Shown here in pieces: positions 15,990-21,325 of a DNA stretch of 21,325 nucleotides. The notes under the pieces were generated by a model. That model searched no databases and was not told the DNA's origin. It saw only the letters and a list, made by a program, of their open reading frames with translations. Source of the DNA: Lachnospiraceae bacterium (lineage in GTDB: Bacteria; Bacillota_A; Clostridia; Lachnospirales; Lachnospiraceae); the NCBI GenBank assembly GCA_017620345.1, contig JAFZQP010000022.1, positions 1 to 21,325 of the forward strand, in the 5' to 3' direction. The position numbers were made by a program, and so were the translations under genes. How positions within the stretch are numbered: the first letter of the stretch is position 1; every line of letters begins with the position of its first letter.

Positions 15990-16901
15990 TTACTTAATAG
16001 CCACAATAAAGTTGCGAAAATATTCCGGAATCGGAGCGACTGTTTCAATGTATTCATTTGTCCGCGGATGAACAAAACCAAGTACATGCGCATGAAGAGC
16101 CTGACCGTGTGTATCTACCGGTGTTCTGGCGCCGTTTCCGTACACCTCATCTCCTGCCAGCGGATGTCCTGTCGAGGCCATATGCACACGGATCTGATGA
16201 GTCCGCCCCGTCTCAAGTACGCATTTGATCTTGGTAAACTTTTCAAACCTCTCAAGCACTTCAAAGTTCGTAACGGCACGCTTTCCGTCAGCGGCAACAG
16301 CCATTTTTTTTCTGTCGCTTGAAGATCTTTTTATCGGTTTATCTATCTTCCCCGAATCCTCATTGATAACACCCGTTACTATTGCGAGATACTCACGTTT
16401 TATCGAGTGCTGCTCAAGCTGTGCGGCTATGCTTTCATGAGCCTTATCGTTTTTGCATATTATGACAGAACCGCTCGTATCCTTATCTATCCGATGTACT
16501 ATACCCGGCCGCATCACGCCGTTTATTCCGGAAAGATCGTTTCCGCAGTGATACATCACGGCATTTACGAGTGTATGTTCATAATGTCCCGGCGCGGGAT
16601 GAACGACCATTCCTTTTGGCTTGTTCACGACAAGAACATCGTCGTCTTCATACAGTATATCAAGCGGAATGTTTTCGGGAACTATGTCGGGTATTATACT
16701 GTCCGGTGTTCTTACCCATATCTCATCCCCCGGCTTTACTCTGTAACTTGATCTTATCGTCTTACCGCATGCGGTTATATCACCCGAATCTATCAGTTTT
16801 TGTATATATGAACGAGAAAAATCGGCAAGCGCCATACAGACGTATCTGTCGATCCTTTCATTCTCATAATCATCTTCAACTGTCAGTAAATACTCTTTCA
16901 T
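15990..16901 (-). CDS. rluD: RluA/RluD family 23S rRNA pseudouridine synthase
   Basis: The 303-residue enzyme has an N-terminal S4 RNA-binding domain (about 14-65: [21 protein letters not shown]) and a catalytic domain with HRIDKDTSG. In this motif D139 is the nucleophilic aspartate. [16 protein letters not shown] (91-106) and [23 protein letters not shown] are the other family hallmarks. The S4 domain and the H-R-I/L-D motif fit RluD-type enzymes that modify helix 69 of 23S rRNA. The exact target is inferred from family, and other RluA subfamily members cannot be excluded. The ATG overlaps the lspA stop (ATGA), with AGAAGGATCA as ribosome binding site. The lspA-rluD pair is a widely conserved arrangement in Firmicutes. 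Confidence 0.94.
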   Translation of the reverse strand: MKEYLLTVEDDYENERIDRYVCMALADFSRSYIQKLIDSGDITACGKTIRSSYRVKPGDEIWVRTPDSIIPDIVPENIPLDILYEDDDVLVVNKPKGMVVHPAPGHYEHTLVNAVMYHCGNDLSGINGVMRPGIVHRIDKDTSGSVIICKNDKAHESIAAQLEQHSIKREYLAIVTGVINEDSGKIDKPIKRSSSDRKKMAVAADGKRAVTNFEVLERFEKFTKIKCVLETGRTHQIRVHMASTGHPLAGDEVYGNGARTPVDTHGQALHAHVLGFVHPRTNEYIETVAPIPEYFRNFIVAIK

Positions 16902-17449
16902 TGATCCTTCTTTTTATCGAAAAGTTTCTTTATCGGAGCTTTAAAAGCAGTCTCCAGAGCTGTATAATCTTCTTCTTTCGTGGCGAACAATACGCTGATC
17001 GCCAATACTACCGTGCAGATCGATACATACATATCGGCAACATTGAAGATCGGAAAATTGATAAAGGAAAAGTATATGAAATCCACAACATACCCCTGCA
17101 TAAACCGGTCGATCATATTTCCTGCACCTCCGGCTGCGATAAAAATAAGAAGTATCTCTATGAACCTGTATTTTCCGTCATCGGGGATATTATAGACAAG
17201 ATAAAAGATCAGGCCGACAACAACTGCGGCGATGATCAGAAACAACACCCTGTGTCCGGACAGCATGCCGAACGCAGCTCCGGAGTTGCCGTTCGGCAGA
17301 TAGTGTAATTCCAGTATACCCCTTATTATCTGTACAGGCTCCTTGTCCTTAAGATTAAGTACCGCCCACCTTTTGGTGATACGGTCGATAAATATAAGTA
17401 CGGCAAATATTATCAGATCAACCGTACATCTTGTGCTCTTCTTCATCAT
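16898..17449 (-). CDS. lspA: Lipoprotein signal peptidase (signal peptidase II)
   Basis: This membrane aspartyl protease cleaves prolipoproteins before the lipidated cysteine; at least one likely substrate is the lipoprotein encoded at 7417. Four hydrophobic segments are visible. The catalytic aspartates lie in GAGNMIDRF and FNVADMYVS, and NSGAAFGML is the third signature. Counting from the 17458 ATG the aspartates are D117 and D142. I prefer the start at 17449, where ATG overlaps the aroB stop (TGATG), giving 183 residues; the ATG at 17458 would add three. The C-terminus has a charged tail ([14 protein letters not shown]). The gene is coupled to aroB upstream and rluD downstream. Confidence 0.94.
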   Translation of the reverse strand: MMKKSTRCTVDLIIFAVLIFIDRITKRWAVLNLKDKEPVQIIRGILELHYLPNGNSGAAFGMLSGHRVLFLIIAAVVVGLIFYLVYNIPDDGKYRFIEILLIFIAAGGAGNMIDRFMQGYVVDFIYFSFINFPIFNVADMYVSICTVVLAISVLFATKEEDYTALETAFKAPIKKLFDKKKDQ

Positions 17450-18546
17450 CAGTCCCATTCTGCGATCAGGCTTCTGACCGCTTCCTTTATCTCGTCTTCC
17501 GATACGTCATTTACAATGATGCCTTTGCCGATCTTCCTGAGAAGAATGAACTTAAGTCCCGTATCGGTATTCTTTTTGTCATGACCTATGTTTGAACATA
17601 CCGCATCAACATCAAACGGATCAAGTGAGATCGGAAGATCAAACGGTACAAACATATCCCTTATCTCGTAAAACTCTTCGTCAGACAGCATATTTCTCTT
17701 ATGCGAAATATATGCGGCTGCAACACATCCGAGAGCGACACACTGTCCGTGGGAGTATTTAAAATCAAAGTGTTTTTCAAGCGCATGTCCCACTGTATGC
17801 CCCAGGTTTAAGATCATGCGTTCATTTTCTTCAAACGGATCCTTTGTGACATAATACTGCTTGATGGCAACCGCACGTTCTATCATTTCACCTGTAACAT
17901 CCGGATCCTTTGCCATTATCTCGGCAAACCCTGTTATGAGCCATTCATAAAATGCTGCATCTCTTATAAGCCCTGCTTTTAAAACTTCGGCCATACCCGA
18001 TGAATATTCCCTGTCCGGAAGCGATGAAAGCACTGAAGTAGCTGCATATACAAGCCTTGGCATATATATGCTTCCGACGATGTTCTTGTACATTTCATAG
18101 TCTACCCCGCATTTGCCGCCGACAGAAGAATCGGCCATTGCAAGAAGTGAAGTAGGAAGATTGACAAAAGCACATCCCCTCATATATGTTGACGCGATAA
18201 ATGCAGCGATATCTCCCGTGACACCGCCACCGAGTCCGACGATAAGATCCCTTCTGTTAAAATCGTTCGAAAGGAGCTTATCATAACATGCATTCACGGT
18301 CTCAAGCGTCTTACTTTCCTCTCCGGCATTGAAAACATATTCGATAATCAGCTCGGCGCACGGCTCCAAAGCAGCACGCACTTCTTCCGCATACAGCTTA
18401 TGAACGTTTGAATCACTTACGATACATATGCGTTTCAGCGTCGGAAACAGCTCCTGTATATGCGAAGTAAGGCCGGTATAATCATCGCTCACAACAACAT
18501 CGTAACTGCCGCTGTTCCTGTAAGAGACATTAAGAGTCTTTTCCAT
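17449..18546 (-). CDS. aroB: 3-dehydroquinate synthase
   Basis: This 365-residue NAD- and metal-dependent enzyme converts DAHP to 3-dehydroquinate in the shikimate pathway. The signature [20 protein letters not shown], followed by [19 protein letters not shown], is complete. The metal ligands lie in the regions [19 protein letters not shown] and [10 protein letters not shown]. Length is normal (about 350-370). The ATG has AGAGGATA upstream. It begins 25 bases after a strong terminator that closes the sepF gene, and no promoter is visible in that gap. Expression may therefore depend on read-through. No other shikimate gene is in the window. Confidence 0.96.
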   Translation of the reverse strand: MEKTLNVSYRNSGSYDVVVSDDYTGLTSHIQELFPTLKRICIVSDSNVHKLYAEEVRAALEPCAELIIEYVFNAGEESKTLETVNACYDKLLSNDFNRRDLIVGLGGGVTGDIAAFIASTYMRGCAFVNLPTSLLAMADSSVGGKCGVDYEMYKNIVGSIYMPRLVYAATSVLSSLPDREYSSGMAEVLKAGLIRDAAFYEWLITGFAEIMAKDPDVTGEMIERAVAIKQYYVTKDPFEENERMILNLGHTVGHALEKHFDFKYSHGQCVALGCVAAAYISHKRNMLSDEEFYEIRDMFVPFDLPISLDPFDVDAVCSNIGHDKKNTDTGLKFILLRKIGKGIIVNDVSEDEIKEAVRSLIAEWD

Positions 18547-18570
18547 GACATATCCTCTTCTTTTCTTCTC

Positions 18571-18600
18571 AAAAAAAGCTTCCGACCTGTGATCGGAAGC
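18571..18600 (-). terminator. Strong intrinsic terminator after sepF
   Basis: On the minus strand GCTTCCGA, loop TCACAGG, TCGGAAGC forms an 8-base perfect stem followed directly by seven T residues. It begins seven bases after the sepF stop codon and ends 24 bases before the aroB ATG. It is a textbook Rho-independent terminator or attenuator. Confidence 0.85.
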
Positions 18601-18606
18601 CTTGTC

Positions 18607-19116
18607 TTAAAATTTGTTGTTCAACGCCGGAACATCGAAAGCTCCGGATAAGATCTCCTGAAAATCACCTGAAACATCAACATTCTTGGGAGTCAGTATG
18701 AAAATATAATGTGATATCTTCTGGAGATTGCCGTCTATCGCATATGTACTGCCGCTTGTAAAATCAATTATCCGTTGTGCCATATCGACGTCCAGTCCTT
18801 CCATGTTGAGCAGAACCGTATGATTTTCAAGAAGCGTATCTGTTATCTCTCTGGCATCTTCAACGGATGTGGGCTTGATAACACAAACTTCCATTCCGTT
18901 GCTCATCATCCTGTTTCTTCCGTTACGAGGTGTGTTCCTTGCCGGCGCTTTTGCTTTGGTATCCTCAGCATCATCGAGTGTCTGGGATTTTACGGCTCTT
19001 TTGTTGACTGATCTTGATGATTTGTCATCCTCATAATCATCATAGTAACCGTCATCTTCGTACTCATCATCCTCATCATACTTCATTGCACCAAGCATCT
19101 TGTCAAGTAAACTCAT
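18607..19116 (-). CDS. sepF: Cell division protein SepF
   Basis: This 169-residue protein would anchor and align FtsZ filaments at the division site in Gram-positive bacteria. The N-terminal amphipathic segment (MSLLDKMLGAMKYD) is the membrane-binding helix. An extremely acidic linker (14-32, mostly Asp, Glu and Tyr) and a basic/disordered segment follow. The SepF core is at about 75-165. It includes VCVIKPTSVEDAREI, LLNMEGLDVDMAQRIIDF and GSTYAIDGNLQKISHYIF, the most conserved SepF stretch. The start overlaps the yggS stop (ATGA) and has an AGGAG ribosome binding site. The yggS-sepF order is conserved in many Firmicutes. Confidence 0.96.
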   Translation of the reverse strand: MSLLDKMLGAMKYDEDDEYEDDGYYDDYEDDKSSRSVNKRAVKSQTLDDAEDTKAKAPARNTPRNGRNRMMSNGMEVCVIKPTSVEDAREITDTLLENHTVLLNMEGLDVDMAQRIIDFTSGSTYAIDGNLQKISHYIFILTPKNVDVSGDFQEILSGAFDVPALNNKF

Positions 19117-19823
19117 AATAAACTCCTATCTTCGACCCTGTACTCCCTCTCTCCGAATATGGACGTTCCGACCCTTACAAAAGTTGCCCCTTCAGCGATT
19201 GCAACGGTATAATCTCCGGACATGCCCATAGACAGACAATCCATACAGACATTATCGATGTTTTTGCTGTCTATGTCAACTAATAATTGGCGAAGTGCAC
19301 AAAAAACACCTCTGTTTTCTTCGGGATCGGATACCGGAGGTGCGACCGTCATCAGCCCTCGTATCCTGATACCCGGAAGCCTGCTGATCTGTTCGCAAAG
19401 GATCGGTGCTTCCTTCATCGATACACCGAACTTACTGTCTTCTTCCGCTACATTTACTTCTATCAGTATATCGACGCTAACATCATGTTTAACCGCCTGG
19501 CGGCTGATCTCCTCTGCAAGCCGAAGTGAATCCACGCTGTGGATCATCGCCACCTTATCCACGATGTATTTTACTTTGTTGGTCTGAAGATGTCCTATCA
19601 TATGCCATCTTATATCATCCGGCAGCTGAGGATATTTATCAACTATCTCCTGAACTTTGTTCTCACCGAAATCTCTGACACCGGCATCATATGCTTCCTT
19701 AAGCATTGACACGGGTTTTGTCTTGGATACTGCGATCAATGTAACATCTTTTGGATCACGTTCGCATTCTTTTGCGGCTTTTAATATACTGTCTCTTACT
19801 TTTTTAAGATTCTCTTTTTTCAT
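19113..19823 (-). CDS. yggS: YggS/YlmE family PLP homeostasis protein
   Basis: The 236-residue protein is a single-domain fold III (alanine-racemase-like TIM barrel) protein that binds pyridoxal phosphate and influences vitamin B6 and amino acid balance; no clear enzymatic activity is known for the family. The PLP lysine is in LIAVSKTKP. RDFGENKVQE, WHMIGHLQTNKVKY, SMGMSGDYTVAIAEGAT and VRVGTSIFGER are the family landmarks. Length matches the family (about 225-235). A GGAGA ribosome binding site precedes the ATG at 19823. It lies 24 bases after the HlyD-like gene and overlaps sepF by four bases. Confidence 0.96.
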   Translation of the reverse strand: MKKENLKKVRDSILKAAKECERDPKDVTLIAVSKTKPVSMLKEAYDAGVRDFGENKVQEIVDKYPQLPDDIRWHMIGHLQTNKVKYIVDKVAMIHSVDSLRLAEEISRQAVKHDVSVDILIEVNVAEEDSKFGVSMKEAPILCEQISRLPGIRIRGLMTVAPPVSDPEENRGVFCALRQLLVDIDSKNIDNVCMDCLSMGMSGDYTVAIAEGATFVRVGTSIFGEREYRVEDRSLL

Positions 19824-19847
19824 ACCGGTCTCCGCTCAGCCAAAACT

Positions 19848-21272
19848 CTATTCATATATAAAATCATTATCCGTGACCGAATCACCCTTCAGTGCGATAT
19901 AATCGTACACGGACAGACCGTATTCGCTGTTAGACTTGACTATCGAATACTCTTCATTCTGGTTCAGTATCGTAATCTGTTTAAAATCGGCATATCCCTT
20001 GTTGATATTATATACGCCGATCAGGCTTGCCTGTTTTGATATCGCATATCTGCTTCCGTCATCAGGCTTTATCACATAATCTCCTATCTTGAACACAGAT
20101 TCATCAACATACAGCATGCCTTCATCCCTGTTATAGATCTCGGCCGGGACGAATTCAGCAGAAAGTGTCCCATCCTCCATATAAGACTCCCTGTTAAACC
20201 CGGGATCCTGTGAGTTGCCGCCGTATGTCAGATATTCCTCCGGGATCAGATAAAACGTCCTCTCTGTTATCGCGGAATTGGGTATCTTCAATCCCATACG
20301 CGCATTATCAAGAAGCTCTATCTCAACAAATCTGTCCGAAGCAAATGTGATCATCGAATTATTGAAATCAAGCTTTGCATACGTCTTTCCGTTTTGCCTA
20401 AGTACACTTACCGCTGCCCATGCGGTGTAATTGTTCTTAAGGAACCTTACTTCGATATAATCCGTCTCCGAGAGTGACTCGGCACGCTGCTCATCGATCT
20501 CTACCATGATCGACCACAGTTCACTCGTTACAAGCTTATATGCATTATCACCCTCCGATATAAGGTCATTCGAGTGAAGAGAGTTTTTTTCATAATCTAC
20601 TCCTTCAACCTGCTCAGGAGTTATAGTTTCGGCAGTAAGTTCTTCATATCCGTCCGTGGAATACAGGATGACTCCCGACTGGGGCGCGTATCCGAAATCT
20701 ATCGAATCAGCGTAATTTTCAGCCCGAAGCTTATCGATATTCGCAAGGACCGCAGTATTGGCAAGCTTCAGGACTGTTCCTTCGATATTGCCCTTAAAAG
20801 CATATGTGTCTATGTATTTTTCGGGTCTGAAATCAACGGCGAAGCTCGAAATAGCTGTTTTGATATCCGAGAGGCTTTCGTTTGTGAGCGAGCTGTCATC
20901 ACTGCTGTCGTCTCTTATCATTTCGGAAAGCTTTCCGGTTGAATCCACAGTATATACCATTGAGTAAGCATTGACTTTTTCGCCTTCCCTTGCGTAATAG
21001 TTGATATATCCCGAAAAATCACTCGTTATGACCTTTTCATCACGCAGTATTACACCTTCATATGTGTTGTTTATGGCAAGGGATCCGAGTTTGACCTCAT
21101 ACGGCGTGATATGTGTCTGCCTGAAATATGAGAACACCATTATGACTATATAAACAAAAATAACCAGGAATACAAGTACTCCCGGATTGATACTGATAGG
21201 CTTGCGAAACTTCTGTATTTTTTTGTTCTTGGGCTCTTCCTGATCGTTTCTCTTTTTTTTCTTACGAGGCAT
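19848..21272 (-). CDS. HlyD-like membrane fusion protein
   Basis: This 474-residue protein has a very basic, Lys-rich N-terminus (1-24), one membrane helix (about 31-50), and a large extracellular part. Residues about 58-115 (KLGSLAINNTYEGVILRDEKVITSDFSGYI, then GEKVNAYSMVYTVD) resemble the barrel-sandwich/lipoyl-like hybrid start of HlyD/RND adaptor proteins. Residues about 235-330 contain another beta-rich part with LKIPNSAIT, matching the usual 'vP..AI' turn of the family. No transporter gene is adjacent. Such orphan HlyD-like proteins sit just upstream of yggS-sepF in Clostridia and may serve envelope or division functions; that role is inference. The ATG at 21272 has no visible ribosome binding site and lies next to a strong hairpin. 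Confidence 0.8.
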   Translation of the reverse strand: MPRKKKKRNDQEEPKNKKIQKFRKPISINPGVLVFLVIFVYIVIMVFSYFRQTHITPYEVKLGSLAINNTYEGVILRDEKVITSDFSGYINYYAREGEKVNAYSMVYTVDSTGKLSEMIRDDSSDDSSLTNESLSDIKTAISSFAVDFRPEKYIDTYAFKGNIEGTVLKLANTAVLANIDKLRAENYADSIDFGYAPQSGVILYSTDGYEELTAETITPEQVEGVDYEKNSLHSNDLISEGDNAYKLVTSELWSIMVEIDEQRAESLSETDYIEVRFLKNNYTAWAAVSVLRQNGKTYAKLDFNNSMITFASDRFVEIELLDNARMGLKIPNSAITERTFYLIPEEYLTYGGNSQDPGFNRESYMEDGTLSAEFVPAEIYNRDEGMLYVDESVFKIGDYVIKPDDGSRYAISKQASLIGVYNINKGYADFKQITILNQNEEYSIVKSNSEYGLSVYDYIALKGDSVTDNDFIYE

Positions 21273-21288
21273 ATCTGCAAACTTTAAC

Positions 21289-21314
21289 GGAAGTCCCGGT
21301 CACCCGGGACTTCC
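21289..21314. repeat. Inverted repeat upstream of the HlyD-like gene
   Basis: An 11-base perfect stem (GGAAGTCCCGG with CCGGGACTTCC) closes on a 4-base loop TCAC. On the plus strand it is followed by TTTAAG, on the minus strand by GTTAAAGTTT, so the T tract is poor either way. It could terminate an upstream minus-strand gene outside the window or structure the leader of the HlyD-like mRNA. Confidence 0.55.
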
Positions 21315-21325
21315 TTTAAGATCAT

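Noticed and set aside
16571..17308. 245-residue open frame on the plus strand
   Set aside because: It is antisense to rluD and lspA, both of which have clear catalytic motifs; its translation shows no domain features.

Overview
The window looks like chromosome of a low-to-moderate GC Firmicute of class Clostridia, most likely family Lachnospiraceae. This is inferred from gene content (SepF, a YneA-like LysM protein, an XerS-like recombinase, an HlyD-like protein beside yggS and sepF), AGGAGG-type ribosome binding sites, and A/T-rich Clostridia-like codon use. The genome appears motile or at least chemotactic, because a full chemoreceptor is present. No phage, insertion sequence, CRISPR array or rRNA was found, and no gene-free stretch exceeds 300 bases.

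Left part (1-4050). A small membrane LysM-type protein, as usually found beside lexA, converges on a minus-strand pair: ttcA (tRNA 2-thiocytidine synthesis), then an XerS-like tyrosine recombinase overlapping it by 23 bases. A plus-strand methyl-accepting chemotaxis protein diverges from ttcA across a short region with overlapping candidate promoters.

Centre-left (4105-7254) is the most unusual part. It is a compact plus-strand cassette of five membrane or exported proteins: an ExbB/TolQ/MotA-like channel subunit, an ExbD/TolR-like partner with the intramembrane aspartate, a two-helix membrane protein, a small exported protein, and an exported OB-fold (tRNA_anti-like) protein. The third and fourth proteins end in similar domains that look like divergent ExbD periplasmic domains, and both junctions to the next gene use the same 14-base overlap. 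No TonB, TonB-dependent receptor, OmpA-type peptidoglycan-binding domain or known defence effector is present, so this may be an undescribed proton-driven envelope machine of Gram-positive bacteria.

Centre (7262-9478). A tRNA-Val(GAC) gene with its own promoter lies on the minus strand. Next is a large lipoprotein with a DUF3298-like and a SPOR-like region, then the convergent end of a minus-strand operon.

Right part (9026-21272) is entirely minus-strand. Read in the direction of transcription it holds: an HlyD-like membrane protein, yggS (PLP homeostasis), sepF (division), a strong terminator, aroB (shikimate pathway), lspA (lipoprotein signal peptidase), rluD (23S pseudouridine synthase), a single-pass helical membrane protein, ilvB, two complete ilvH-type regulatory subunits, ilvC, a cytidylate-kinase-like protein, an AI-2E family permease, and dtd. 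The ilv genes encode acetolactate synthase and ketol-acid reductoisomerase of valine/leucine/isoleucine synthesis. The tandem pair of full-length regulatory subunits is the odd point there. Most genes in this part overlap or are separated by a few bases, so they probably form two or three long transcription units.
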